Shown one piece after another: positions 35,992 to 48,482 of a stretch of DNA of 64,000 bases. The DNA is from Epiperipatus broadwayi. Lineage: Eukaryota; Onychophora; Udeonychophora; Euonychophora; Peripatidae. Below the pieces are notes generated by a model, which saw nothing but the letters and a program-made list of their open reading frames with translations, was not told the origin of the DNA and searched no databases. The stretch spans positions 1,056,001-1,120,000 of the forward strand of contig JAQFVV010012397.1 of the NCBI GenBank assembly GCA_028023455.1. Reading direction: 5' to 3'. How positions within the stretch are numbered: the stretch's first letter is position 1; each line of letters begins with the position of its first letter. The position numbers were made by a program, and so were the translations under genes.

Positions 35992-37911
35992 TGTAACGGA
36001 ATATATGCCGTTACATTATTTTAAAATGAAAATAAAAAGATCGTAAATAAAAATTGATTTATTAAAAAGAAAAAAACTTAAAAACTGAAAATTAAAAGTT
36101 GTTTAATATATATAGATCGCATGATGGGCAACTTTAAAAACTATTTTTAAAAAAAAAATAAAAATATTTGAAAGTTTTTTCTTTGTAAAAAAAGTAAAGA
36201 TATAAAGATTTGATATTTTTGGAAATAGAAATAATGTTGTTAGAAAATGGAAATGATTGTCTTATTAATTAAATGATTGTTTAAAAACAAACTGGCCCTT
36301 GAGGCATTGAAAATAAATTAAAGGGTCAGATAAGAGAGTACAAAGAAATTAAAGGACCAATGCAAACACCAGAAATGTCAGCACGGACGTAATTGAAACA
36401 CCAGAAGATTAGTGACGTCTTGCCGTTTGAATCTCAAAATCTAATGATAAGAGACTAATAAAAATATAAAAGCCAAATTATTATTATAATTGTTATCTTA
36501 GAGCTGACTATGAATAGATCGTTATAACTAGCTGTATTGCAGATTTTCACGATGTGGAAGTCTGCAATAAATTTAATTTTCCGGACAAACCAGCTGAGGC
36601 CTCTGGATGACAGTTCCTGACCAAATGCATGGCAAGTCGCAGTTTCATTTCAAAGAAGGACAAAATCTACGAAAGTGATCACGAAGATGGACTTCTCAAT
36701 CTATTAAAACCGTAAAGTATGAACTATTGTGTCTATCTAATAACTTTCCTAAAATTGCAAGTAATTAATAACTGAAAATAAGAACTCTTATCTGACTTAA
36801 AGAATGCAAATTCAATTATTGATATTTTTTTATGTAGATGTTTAAGCAATCATTTCCATTTCATTTTTTTTTGTGTGTGTGTATTATGTTAAAGTTGGGT
36901 GTAGATAGCTGCATGGATAAAGATTAATAACTATGTTTAAATTCGTTTATGTTTAATTTAAGGAATTTTAATTTCAGGCTATTTGTTTCGTGGTTGTGTC
37001 AGTGCTAGTGGAGAGATATATACACGTTTATATTAATGTAATGTGAAGCGTGTTTAGCATATAGGGCAACGTGCCCACCTGAATGCATGACCCCAAAGAG
37101 GCAGTCATACCGTTGCAATGGTTGCAGATGTATTTCCTGCACCATTAACCCCTTCTAGCTCTATGGACAGGGATTTATAAGTCGGCAGAAAGACCGCTCT
37201 CCCCCATACGTAGCACTCCTTAAATATATATATATACATGATTCCTTAGTCTGACAGATGCACTTTCCTGTTCTAGACACGCATCATTTCCTTCAAATAA
37301 TATCACGCTGTCAGATGCACATTTCTGTCTGCGTGATTTTATGCTAGCATCTTCATATTGCATTGATTGCTACTATATATCTGGAAGCAGGCATTGGGTT
37401 GACTACAAACTTTTAGTCTGAGATTGAATGAATGTTTTGATAAGTTTTTAAGTGAAAAAAAATCTATATAGACTATCTATGTTCGACATGCTAAAGTAAA
37501 ATATAATTTAAATATCCATCTGTGCGATCTATTTAAAATAGTAATTTAAATTTAAAAAAAAAATATTAATGTTAAAACCTAAAAATAAATTTATTCCTCA
37601 ATTTTAAATGTGCGTTAATAAAAATCTATTTGTGTGTTAATTACTGGCAGTGGCTTCTTTTATTTTATTGTTCTAAATATTTAATATATACTTTGAGAAT
37701 AGAAATCTATTGAAACTTTTAAATGTTTAAAATCTCTGCTACTCTATGAGCTAGTGACCTTGGGCAAACGGTCAGAATAATATACATATAAGAAAATTTT
37801 TTGAATCTTAACTTACGTATCTGCCTACTATATAAATTTTTCTAGGTTCAAATGCCTAGATGGCGCCCGTGTAGTGCGGATACGTTTAAGGCTCTTTTCA
37901 TTGACTGTTAA
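35992..37911 (+). mobile_element. Solo LTR (family S), 1,920 bp
   Basis: Begins 'tgtaacgg', ends 'gactgttaa', and is flanked by 'attat' on both sides (35987-35991 and 37912-37916). A TATA box (36465-36470) about 470 bp in, followed by a long GC-richer R/U5-like part, fits an LTR. The near-terminal 'ggttcaaatgcctagatgg' plus 'cgcc' (37848-37865) is shared with the copy at 25918-27966. No gag, pol or second LTR lies beside it. Confidence 0.75.
36465..36470 (+). promoter_or_regulatory. TATA box of solo LTR S
   Basis: 'aaaatataaaagcc' is the only strong TATA element in the LTR and separates an AT-rich U3-like part from a GC-richer downstream part. Transcription would start ~25-35 bp downstream. 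Function is inferred. Confidence 0.45.
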
Positions 37912-37916
37912 ATTAT

Positions 37917-38355
37917 AGTCTTAAAATGTATTTTCTGTTCAAAATATAATCTAAATCTATTATTTTTATTTTGCATTAAAAAAAACATGTCTTTCTGCAA
38001 ATTTTTGTTCCTTTTTATTTCTGTCATTATACTCAAATTTTATAGAAAAAAAAATCATAAAATAATAAAATCTAAGCATAAAAATATAAGAAAAACATTT
38101 TGAATTATAACATGAGCATATTTATCTACTGCATTTCCACCTTTTAAATGATATCTTCCATAATCATTTTAAAATATTTTGTCAAAAATTTATAACGAAA
38201 CTTCTAATCTAGTAAACTTTTGAAAAGTAAAATGAGAGTCACATTGTGTTATGTTTTCAAAGACTTTTGCAGTTTGGACTTGTTCATCTTAGTCTTGATC
38301 AACTCTAGTTCAAACTTCAGTAGAAAATATTTTGATACAACCTGTTTGATGTTTA
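37917..38355. other. AT-rich non-coding DNA
   Basis: Nothing recognisable. It ends in a (TA)n tract (38360-38388) that abuts the LINE fragment. Confidence 0.5.
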
Positions 38356-38388
<33 letters not shown>

Positions 38389-38392
<4 letters not shown>

Positions 38393-38870
38393 ACAAATGT
38401 GTTTTACCAGTTCTTACTTATGGATCTGAGACTTGGACACTTAATAGAAGAGCAATACAGAGACTTCTGACCACTCAAAGAAGTATGGAGAGATGTATGT
38501 TGGGAGTAACAAGAAGAGATCATAAATGCAATGTAAGGGTAAGAGAACAAACAGGTGTTACTGACCTCATTGAAAAAATTAAACGATTGAAATGGAGTTG
38601 GGCTGGACATATTGCTGGAAGAGATGATAATAGATGGACAATTGAAATTTTAAACTGGATTCCAAGAGATTGTAAAAGACCCAGAAAGAGACCACATATG
38701 AGATGGATGGATGGATGAAATAAGAAAGTGTGCAGGGGTGATGTGGAGAAGAGAAGCTAAAGATCAGAGAAGATGGATTAAACTTGGAGAGACCTTCATC
38801 CTGCAGTGGATTGATAATGGTTGATGATGATGATGATGATATATATATAATTAAAGAGAATTTGAACACA
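38389..38870 (+). pseudogene. 3' end of an RTE-like LINE, frameshifted
   Basis: The open frame to 38718 contains 'CVLPVLTYGSETWTL', 'QRSMERCMLGVTRRD', 'KWSWAGHIAGRDDNRWT' and 'PRKRPHMRWMD'. These are the conserved C-terminal blocks of RTE-type reverse transcriptases. A slip in a 'ggat' repeat at 38703-38718 shifts the frame; the rest ('IRKCAGVMWRREAKDQRRW', 'HPAVD'-like end) continues to about 38822. It is followed by a (GAT)n/(AT)n tail typical of RTE 3' ends. The copy is 5'-truncated at the (TA)n tract. Confidence 0.85.
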
Positions 38871-38950
38871 GACTTTTAAGCTTCCTTTAGTTATCCACTC
38901 CATCTTATATAACTGATACTCATGGCCACACACACGTGAATAAGATAAAT

Positions 38951-39008
38951 ATTCTCCATTATGTGTATTTTGTGCTGAACCAGCACTCATCAATTGGTTC
39001 AGACTATC
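38951..39008 (-). ncRNA. Hammerhead ribozyme motif, family A (core mutated)
   Basis: Minus strand: 'gaaccaa', 'TTGATGA', 'gtgctggttcagcac', 'AAAA', 'tacaca', 'taatggag'. Stem II is perfect. The same two core changes as at 19530-19581 (C3 to U, G12 to A) are present, so left arms may share an ancestor that was already inactive. Confidence 0.45.
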
Positions 39009-39316
39009 GTCTCTCACACATATAGATGTGCTCAGTTTATATTAAGATAGCAAATCTTCAAACTTTAATGAATAGGATTCAATCTTTTCCACCCTCCAAC
39101 TCTTCAGCCATCCATACTATTGAAAATCTGATGATGGAATGCTCAAACTCTTGTTGATGCCAATATTGTCATTCCATCATCAGATTTTCAATGGTATGGA
39201 TGACGAAGAGTTGAAGGGTGAAGAAGATTGAAGTCTGTCCTTAAAGTTTAAAGATTTAGTATCTTGATATAAACTGAGCACTGATTATATGTGTGTGTGT
39301 GGGGGGGGGGGATGAT

Positions 39317-39372
39317 GATCTGGACCAATTGATAAATGCTGATTCCGCTCGAAATACTCTTATTGAAGATCT
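39317..39372 (+). ncRNA. Hammerhead ribozyme motif, family A (core mutated)
   Basis: 'gatctggaccaa', 'TTGATAA', 'atgctgattccgctc', 'GAAA', 'tactctta', 'ttgaagatc'. Stem I ends still pair (GATCT with AGATC). The core and stem II are damaged. Confidence 0.4.
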
Positions 39373-39475
39373 TTTTTTTTATTCATGTGTGTGGTTATGT
39401 GTATCTGTTACATAAGATGGAGTGGATAGCTGAAAGAAGCTTAAAAGTCTGAGTTCAAATCCCCTTTAATTACAT

Positions 39476-41992
39476 CTTAAAGTTGTTCAGTATTTATAAT
39501 ATACTAGTATTGAATTATTATATATATGTTCCCGAAGTTAGATTTCAATGCGTCACTTTTCCCACTTGAAATATCACACGTATTATCACGAAATATCGGA
39601 TAATACATATTCATTTTTATTTGTAAAAGATTAAGATTTAAAATCAGAAGTAAGCTATTTTTAAGTCATTTTTATTTTATCTAAAAAACTGCATCTCAAC
39701 TCAAGATGATAGTAGAGGTGAGATTGAGAAATGTAATAGTGTGAAGATGTTTTATTGAGTACATACGCACACATATTAAGCATTAGTACAATAAAAAAAT
39801 ATATTTATTTATATATGAGTTGATGTAGTTTTTGCTGGTATGTTAACATCCAATATAATTTTCAAATTTAAATATGTTTACGGATCCCGTTATTCTGCTT
39901 TTGAATTTATTTTTAATATAGTTCTTGTTGGGAATGTGTATTTTCAGGAATAAACAAATTCAAATATATTAACGTTTATATGTGTGTTAAATTAATTAAT
40001 TAAAGCTTTAAATCCCAATAACATATTCAAATGATCGCAGGTGTCTGATCGATGCTTAAACAGTGTATAGCTTGACCGGCAAATAAATATGGCCAGATTA
40101 ATCGTTTGATTTCAGTATTCGTTGTTAAAACATAGATAAATTCACCATCCAATTATGTAATACGCATGCGTTGTAATATTTGACGGAACTCTAGTATAAA
40201 ATATGAAAAAGCAAAGCCTAAACAAATTTAAAGTACTGTACAGTATTTTTTTAAAGTACATTCAATATGCATATTAGTTGCATTCAGAAAATGGGTTTCC
40301 CGTTGCTTAATGTTAACAGATTATAAAATATACAACTTATTTATAAAGATCTAACGTAAAGAAAAATATATTGTAATTAAAGTGTTTGACATGTTATATC
40401 AATTTGTTCTCAATACTTACAATTTTTTAAGCAGTAACTAAAAGGAGTCAAAATTATAAATACAAAATAACAGACCTCATAATTCATAGTAAAAACTTTA
40501 CAGCGATTTTATTTATATATTCTATCACGAGTATTTAAACACGCACGATGCGACAAGCTTTGTTAAAGAAATAGAACTCACTTATTGTGCTTAAAAATCA
40601 ACTGCTGATTATTCCGATTTTAAATCTTAAGTTTAAAAATTAAATTTAGGCTAAAAATATTTATATGTTTAAAAACGTGTAAGTAGATAACTGTGTGCGT
40701 ATATACATATATACAGAATTACTTGGTAGTAAATATGTATTAATATTTTGCTGGAGACTATCAATATAAATCAAAAAATTTCAATATGTATTTCATCATT
40801 CCATGTCCTCGTATTCAACGAAATTTTGTATACATTTGTCCAAATTTTCTACTTCTTTCTGGTCTCTTCCTCCAATTTCTTTGCAACAGGTAGTATGTTG
40901 TAAGATATACAAATTGTGCCATTCTAAGATGGCATATATGTAGAAGTGGCAGCATAACAAAGTAAAACATTGACAATCAGATGACAAAGTTGTTTTAATT
41001 ACATTATGGTTATCTGATAACGCAAATTGATTCATATGACTAATTTTGAGATTATTAACTTTCTGATAAAAGTTATCGATTTGCACTGAACTCTATTCAT
41101 TAGTTACCTTTTATTGCTATCTTGCTATTCAAATCAATAAACTGAAAATCTATACCAACAATCTATACATTAAGCTTGCCTATTTAGCTTCAAAATAATG
41201 TCACTAAAATATATAGTTGATTTAATATTAAAGATTAGAGATTGGTTGGCTTAAATTCAGAAAAACTTCAAAATTATTTTTTTGTTTGAAATAGTAAGAT
41301 AAGAATATATAATCAGTAATTGAAAAATAATGCAAGTTTATTGTACTGCATGTAGAAAAACATAAAAGCCAGGGTTGCATTGCTATTTATACGTTCATAG
41401 ACTTCTGGAGATAAAAGAATGTTAACTGGTGTAAGCTGAAGAAGAATTCCATGTTAACAGATGTTAGCTGGAGAAGAATTTAGTGTATAAAAAAACTCAA
41501 TATAATAAAAAAAAGAGTCTGATTGCAACATCATCAAAGAGTATGCGCCTGTCTAGATATTGATTTTATGAATGTCCAAAATTCTGTATTTATGTTACAA
41601 CAGTCAAAAGTTCCTTTTACATGTAATCACAATACAAATGCACCTGTAAATGTTATGTCAAAGCAACACATGTTCAATTATCAATAACTGGTTCAGATTT
41701 TTAAATATATATATTAATCATCAATCAGGCACATATAATGAAAAGTTTTGCCATTATTAAGTTAAAATGTTTATTACACATATTTATTCTAAATAGGCAA
41801 AGGCCCTCTTCATTTTATTTTATTTTTTATAGGAAACCTGTACATAATATAAATTTGGAGACACTTTATTTGGAAAATACACTGATAAATAATGGTCTCT
41901 AAATGTTTCTTCCATCCTTTTCACATATAAAATTTATTTCTAAAGAAAATGGGTGTGCAATATTCATAATATTATGTAAGCATAAGATGAGG
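39476..41992. other. Non-coding DNA with one doubtful exon candidate
   Basis: Mostly AT-rich, probably intron or intergenic. The minus-strand frame 41086-40796 (96 aa, ending '..NLDKCIQNFVEYEDME') is GC-richer at its 3' half and has several cysteines. I see no clear splice acceptor with a pyrimidine tract and no known domain. It could be a terminal exon but remains unproven. Confidence 0.3.
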
Positions 41993-42860
41993 TTGTGATT
42001 ATGTATTAAGTGCATAAGAAGTATGTAAATAATTTTAGAGAAAGCTTTTACTGTTATCATATATGCCTTGAATGTTTATAATAGTCAAACAATATCTTTT
42101 TTGACTATAGAGGGATCTCTCAAACCTTGATACAAGATAGTGACTTTATAAAGAGAAGGAAGTCCATCCTATTTTTAACTTAAATTTCCACTTATATAGG
42201 CTAATCTGAAGCATCTTGATTTAAGAGTGTGAAGCTGTTAATCTCTTCATTTTTTAAGTGTACTATTTTCTTTACACATTAACCTTAGTGAAATCTTGTG
42301 ATTTATAATGAGTTAATATTACTATCGTTATACTGAAAATATATAAATTAACATAAAATTGTGATTATTTATTAAGCTCATACTAAATATGTAAATATTT
42401 TTAGCGAAAGGCTTTAACCTTTATCATATGCTCCTTGAATGTCTATAATAGTCAAATGATGTATTTTTTTTATACTTTTTCTAAAAATATTTATTTACAT
42501 ATTTCCTATGTGCTTAATAAATAATCACAACTTTATATTAGTTTATATATTTCCAGTACAAAGATCATAATATTAGCTTATTGTAAATCACAAGATTTCA
42601 CAAGGTTACTTTGTAAAGGAAATCATGGCCTTAAAAAGTGAAGAGACTAATAGCTTCATGCTCCCAAATCAAGATGTTTCAGATTGGCCTATATAAGTGG
42701 GAATTTAGAATAAAGATAAGACAGTCATTCTTATCTTTATAAAGTTGTATCGTGTTGAGGTTTGAGAGGTCCCTCTATAGTCAAAAAAAGACATTGTTTG
42801 ACTATTGTAAACATTCAAGGCACATATGATAAAGGTTAAAGCCTTCCTCTAAAAGTAAGC
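41993..42860. mobile_element. Foldback element with tandem ~365-bp unit
   Basis: The tip sequence 'ttgtgattatgtattaagtg' to 'aatagtcaaac' (41993-42092) recurs in direct orientation at 42358-42460. The whole left part is then mirrored at about 42478-42860, including 'tttgactatagagggat' against 'gtccctctatagtcaaa'. This is the same head-to-tail partial dimer plus inverted copy layout as the elements at 8.1 and 20.3 kb. No hammerhead core was found in it. Confidence 0.7.
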
Positions 42861-43817
42861 ATATATGTAAAAACCTACAAAGACTGTTATAACAGTATAG
42901 AAGGTACATCTAGTTACATTATAATGAAATCAAGCTAAAAATATTGCCTGAAACATGGGTTTGATACCTAAATTAAATTCTTCTCAAATACATATAATAC
43001 ATTTTGATTTGTGTGCATAAAATATATTGATAATAAATTTGCCAAATCTTTCTCAGATAAAGTGCTTCCCCATCATATTTTTGTCCTATGTGTTATTCTA
43101 TGTACAGTAAACTCAGAATCATGCATTCACCAAATTGCAATATGGGAAAAGAGATTCATCTGATTTTATTTTATTATTGTATTTCATTTCCAGAAGAAAG
43201 GCATTACATTATTTTATATATATTTCCAGCAGATGATCATTTTTAGAAATAGTTTAAAAAAATTAAGAATTATTTTGATCAAGAAACATACTTCATACAC
43301 TTTAAATTAACAATAATTTTATTAGCAATACCATATTTAAAAAATTTTTAAACTTCATAATAAAATTCTAAAAAAAACTTTACACAAGCTCTCCTTCCTC
43401 CTTCTTTTCAATAGTAATGACTATTTTTAACAAGTGAATAATATTTGGAGTCTAATAATTTATTAAAATCTAAAGTTAATTGTACCCTGCCATGGATTAA
43501 ATGTACATTTCTAAAGTTTACTGTCTATCAAATAAAATAAAAAATCATGTGTATTCATTCTTACCATAATTTATAAATATAATTTGTTTTCCATATATTG
43601 TTCTGTTGTTGACTCATGCACATATAGATTTTTGATAGCTCATAAATGAAATAAATTTGTATCAAAGATTAAACGTATTGTGTCATTGATTAAATAAGCA
43701 CAAATATTTAACATATTCAGTCCTGCTTATAGGTAATCTTAATACTACTATTACAGTTATAAGCTTGAATAATTTTTTATACTATATTATTAATACATAA
43801 TATCAGTTTCAACTAAT
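42861..43817. other. AT-rich non-coding DNA
   Basis: Nothing recognisable. Confidence 0.5.
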
Positions 43818-44880
43818 ATCAATCCACTGCAGTGTTAAGTTTAATCCAGTTTCTCTGATCAATAGTCTCTCTTATTCACATCAAATCAATAAATTTCCTT
43901 ATTTCATCCATCCATCTCACATATGATCTCTTTCTAGGTCTTATAATATTTTTGAATTCTGTTTAAGACTTGAACTAATCATTCCTTCTTGCAATATACT
44001 CAGAAAATAGTTCAATTTAAGTTTTTTAATTCTTTCAATAATGTCAATGTTACTTATTTAATCTCTCAAACAAATATTTTACTTTTTTGCAAAGTACATC
44101 TCTCCCTATTTCACTGAATGAACTCAAGTCTCTCTATTGCTCTTTTTTTTTAAGTATCCATAAATAAATAGTAAAATACATTTATTAAAACCCTCTCTTT
44201 TCACATTCATAGACCTATTTCCTTTTAATAAGATATTTTAATAACCACTAAACATCACATGATGGAAACTAGTCTGAAGATATTGAATGATTAAGCACTG
44301 GATAGGGATTTTATGCACAAACTTTCTTGCATCCATTGACTACTCTGGCTTGCACTGAGTGGCACTACTATACAGAGAGTTTCGCCTGTTTTAATATTTT
44401 AATAAAAGCATTTATCCAAATTTAATTTTATGATTAATTTTATTCTTTATGTTTTCACTTATAATTGTTAATTTCTTCTAACTCATAATTATTAATCTTT
44501 TTAATTTCTTTAGTCTTTTTTTTTCCATTTATGTTTAGTTTTATTTTTTTACTTTTATTTGATAATCCTTACAATATTTTCTGAAACTCTGAACAATTCA
44601 CAAAAATAATTACATCATCTGAAAAGTCAATATAACTTAAATAATTTACATGCATTTTTATTTTCTAGTTATATACTTTTATCAATGTAAATCTTGGTAC
44701 ATTATAAAATCTAATTACTGCTGCTATGTTTTGATAAATTTTCTTCAGAATATGATAATATCCTGAGTCTATATTGTAATTGTAAGTGCCCTAATAATAA
44801 TTGATAATGAATCCAATTACCAATAAAATAATAATAAAAAAATACAATATTTAGCAAATTAAATTTTTAATCTAGGGGAA
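43818..44880 (-). pseudogene. Decayed RTE-like LINE, minus strand, including the catalytic site
   Basis: On the minus strand the 3' end (43818-43920) matches the plus-strand copy at 38.7-38.8 kb: 'gatcagagaaactggattaa', 'cactgcagtggattgat' and the 'gagatggatggatgaaat' block. Farther upstream (44590-44650) it reads 'YIDFSDDVIIFVNCSEF', a decayed form of the reverse transcriptase FADD site at the right distance (~270 codons) from the stop. Many stops are present. Confidence 0.7.
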
Positions 44881-45061
44881 TTTAAAGACAACTGACAGGT
44901 GACCATGTACATGGTGAAATCACTGAATACAATTTATTTTTAATTGGCAGGTCAGTAGTAGTCACAAGCAATGATCAAATTGAATATGCATAAAAACAAA
45001 TTATTATACATATTCAATTATATGTCCTGATCATTACCACATACATGTGAAAAAGATAAAT

Positions 45062-45116
45062 GATCTTTAATATACATATTTAATGCTGAATAAGCACTCA
45101 TTAGCTGGTCTGGGTT
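45062..45116 (-). ncRNA. Hammerhead motif relic, family A
   Basis: Minus strand: 'gaccag', 'CTAATGA', 'gtgcttattcagcat', 'TAAA', 'tatgtata', 'ttaaagatca'. The core is altered at two or more positions. Not functional. Confidence 0.35.
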
Positions 45117-45126
45117 ATCATCTCTC

Positions 45127-45134
<8 letters not shown>

Positions 45135-45221
<87 letters not shown>
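45135..45221. repeat. (AT)n tracts
   Basis: Two AT dinucleotide runs separated by 'actaatt'. Confidence 0.95.
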
Positions 45222-45225
<4 letters not shown>

Positions 45226-45479
45226 GTGCTTGGTTATATTAAGATAAAAATCTTCAAACTTTAATGGACAAGCTTTAATCTTCTTCATTCTCCAACTCTT
45301 CTACCATCCATATTATTAAAAATCTGATGAACATACCATTATCAGATTTTCAACAATATGAATGGCAGAAGTGTTAGAGAAGATTGAAGCCTGTCCATTA
45401 AAATTTGAAGATTTGCTATCTTAATATAGAAGTAGTCAATCTTAGCTTAAGATTGAGCTTCATGGTTCTATCCACTAAC

Positions 45480-48400
45480 CTGTGTTCAAACCCTATATCC
45501 CATCCCGCTTTTTTAATTGTATATATATATATATATATTATGTATATATTTGAGATGCGTGCCTAAGTTATAAAATTTTAACTTTCAATAACATTTTATT
45601 ATTATTAATTTTGATTATTAATTCTTTTTATTAAAATAGATAGGTGCGACTCAGATGTATATATAATATAGGAGCAAAAACTTACTAACAAAATATTGAT
45701 GTTTTAAATATTTTACTATACGTCATTTTTTAAACTTTTTGTTTTTAAATTGCTTATTTTTTCTTTTAAACTGTATATTTTGTAAAATCCAAAATGGAAG
45801 ATGCAATTGTTAATTGTCCAAAAATAATTAAAGGGTTGGAAACACTATTGTTTTAATCTGGGGAAGGTATTTTTAATTAAAGTTTTCACTTAAAATAAAA
45901 TGGGGATTAAGATTAACGATTGTACTTTTGTTATAAACATTTTGTCAAATCTATTTCCAATCTGGAAATAGATTTGAATATATTTTTGGAATGTTATCTA
46001 ACAGTTGTATCTTTCAAAAACAATGGACAAAGAAATATAAAATTTATGTTAGATTAAGGATTACATTTGAGCTGGAGATAAGAAATGGAAAGCATTCTTG
46101 AAATACCTGGGCAGGAGTATAAAAAGGGTCAATTTTAAATCACCAAAAAAAAGTTAGCTACTACTGAGAGAAGTGTGCTGTCATCAATACTCCATGCAAC
46201 TTTAAAATATAATATAATGATAGAGTAGACACCAATCATCTTTTTGACCCTGGTGGGTCATTTTCCTGCTAATGTACCATCTAACTGCTGCCTGAAACAA
46301 AGGAAAGACTAAAGAAGAACTCTGAAATGTTAAATGGAAGCTTTCTGTCACATAAGAACTACCATGCATGAGTTGATTTTTTAATATGGACTCTTAAATG
46401 GTGCAAAGTAAATTATTTCAAACCACCACCATTGAAACTAAATCTAGCTTGCCTAACTAGTCTCAAATTCTGCTATCACTTTCTCCTAAATGTGTAATTT
46501 AATTTTGTAACTTTTCTAATATATAAATTGCTCTCAAATTCTTTCTATAAATTTAATTCTCTCTCATATGCTCTAACTTTCTTTAACTCTGGTGTGGCAT
46601 TTATTTATATGTATGCTTTTATTATTTATATGCCAATCTCAAGCAAACTGGCAAGCTTAATTTCTAAAAATCTTTTCTTTCTTTTTTAACTAAACCCCAT
46701 AAAGTATAATGTGATAAATTAATATGTTTATCAGATTGTTTTACGAGTCAACATTTTTTTATGTTTTAGTATAAAAATTTGTTTATTTAATTCTGGACTC
46801 TATCCGGGGAGAATCCAGAACTCAAGCTAATTAACGCTCTGAAATCTTATTTAGTTTATAAATTATTATTCAATTCTGAAAGGCTGACTTAATTGTTTTC
46901 TATATATAACTGCTAGTTTTTATTTTATTGTTCCATACTCTTGAAATATCAAATACAGTACTTAAATTTTTGTTATTATAAAATCAATGAAGGTGAAATT
47001 GAATTATTTTAAATAGCAGAAAAGGAGGGGGTCTAAATCTTAATGTATATTTTACTATTTCAGTTATTAAATGAAATATAAATCTCTATATATATTCTAG
47101 TGGCATAACATAATATGTATATAAATTATGGCATTCAAACAAGGGTCATCTATTTTAAAGCAATAAATTATATTTTATGTCGTTAGTAACATTCATCCAT
47201 ATTGCGTTACTGACACTCAGCCTATTTTTGTGAATTATATATATATATTACATGCTTCTAATCTAATCTGGAGGTTGTGACAAGATCAAACCCATAGCTT
47301 TTTCATTATGTCCTGTCCCATTGGGACATTTCGTATAAAAAGAGCCTCTGGCAGTGATTCCCATAAGTCTGCCACACACTATGCCTATCCACTTTCTTCG
47401 CATAAAAAGGCCTGCACATCCATGACATCCACGGCATGCCTTATCCACTTATCTCTAAGCACTGCCCAAGAAGGGGTCTTAAACTTCATTTTTATCACTA
47501 CCTTTTTCCTCTTAGTTCTTTGCCATTATGTCAGTACATTTTTGTTTATGGCCTAATTTTAGTGCTGTAGTGATATTAAAATTGTGCTCTGCCCAATATA
47601 TATATATATATAGAGAGAGAGATGCCAAATATCATTAGTTTTATTAATTAAAAGGTTATTTCAATCTTATTGTACAGTCCCACCATCTTAATGTATTACT
47701 GTATTTAAGAGTATTTGCCTTGGGGAAAATAAAGCGTTCTTCTTACCAGTGCTAATTAAAAGACGTTTCATTAAGTATTTTGTCATATAATCAAATGTAT
47801 TTTATTTATTTTCATGGCTGTAATGGTGTGAAAATAGTTTATATTATATCTGTAATGAATCTCGGAATGCTCCCCGAAATAATGTTAGTTACCATGTTTC
47901 AGAACCGTATATAAAAGCATTAATAGCAATTTTATGGAAATTCTTTCTAATAATCGATTGGCATCTTAATATTGGATCCACCAAAGATGTGTGTTTATTT
48001 ATAATATATTATTTAGCTAATAAAAGAGCATATGAAAAATAATAGCTTGAATAATAATATATAATTATCTATTGTTTGGTAGACCGCTTGCTCATTCACG
48101 CACATGCTAATGTATGCCATTAATTTATAAATGTCTATAAATAATTTGACATTATAGTAAACTAATTTTTATTATCTAACTTGTCTGAGTAGTTCAAATT
48201 CCTTTTTCTCCACTTCCAAACATATAACCATGCGTATACATATTTTAGATAAGTCATAGTTAATAGATGTCTCATTGTCTTCTCCGCTCTGCTAGTGGGC
48301 CAGATTTAAAATAAATTCTTGTGTGCCATCATTGTTATGTTATCCATTATGTGTTTTATCTGGGACTTAGAGAGTGGATTCGAATCCAGATTGGTCCCTG

Positions 48401-48482
48401 ACCTAAATTTGGGGCTTGACTGGGTTTGAAGTACATTTTATGAGTTCCAGCTCATGTTAGATGGATAAACATGTTTTGACCG
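45480..48482. other. Non-coding DNA with an LTR-like block and a GC-rich island
   Basis: 45.8-46.9 kb has a possible LTR-like order: AT-rich part, a TATA-like 'ggagtataaaaagggtc' near 46117, then GC-richer sequence to 'ggactctatccggggagaat' near 46796. No second copy is present. 47275-47490 is a GC-rich island of unknown origin. 46.9-47.2 and 47.6-48.4 kb show nothing. 'gtggattcgaatccag' (48376-48391) looks like a tRNA B box without a matching A box. Confidence 0.35.

Larger units (their letters stand above)
38855..39475. mobile_element. Foldback element, family A, short-loop copy
   Basis: Left arm 38855-39160 and right arm about 39168-39475 are reverse complements with scattered differences. 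The innermost ~45 bp present in the 19.4-kb copy are missing. Outer ends read 'gaacacagac' and, on the other side, 'gtctgagttcaaatcc'. It sits directly after the tail of the RTE-like LINE. Confidence 0.75.
45020..45435. mobile_element. Foldback family A copy expanded by (AT)n
   Basis: Left arm from 'catgtgaaaaagataaatga' (about 45050) to 45327, then 'ataccattatcagatttt' and a right arm cut short near 45430. Two long AT runs (45135-45181, 45188-45221) have grown inside the left arm. The outer part of the right arm is missing. Confidence 0.6.

Noticed and set aside
37861-37880. TGGCGCC as the primer-binding site of a retroelement at 36-38 kb
   Set aside because: The matching copy at 25918 and the five-base target duplications of both copies put the LTR end about 50 bp farther on, and no coding region follows.
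39125-39165. CTGATGATGG in the inner arm of family A as a second hammerhead core
   Set aside because: No GAAA with a stem II follows at the right distance and the flanks do not pair.
40796-41086. 96-aa minus-strand frame as a gene
   Set aside because: No convincing splice acceptor or domain; kept only as a doubtful candidate in the region note.
47263-47556. Overlapping frames over the GC-rich island
   Set aside because: Open on both strands because of composition; no recognisable protein.
48376-48391. tRNA gene from a B-box match
   Set aside because: No A box at tRNA distance and no cloverleaf.
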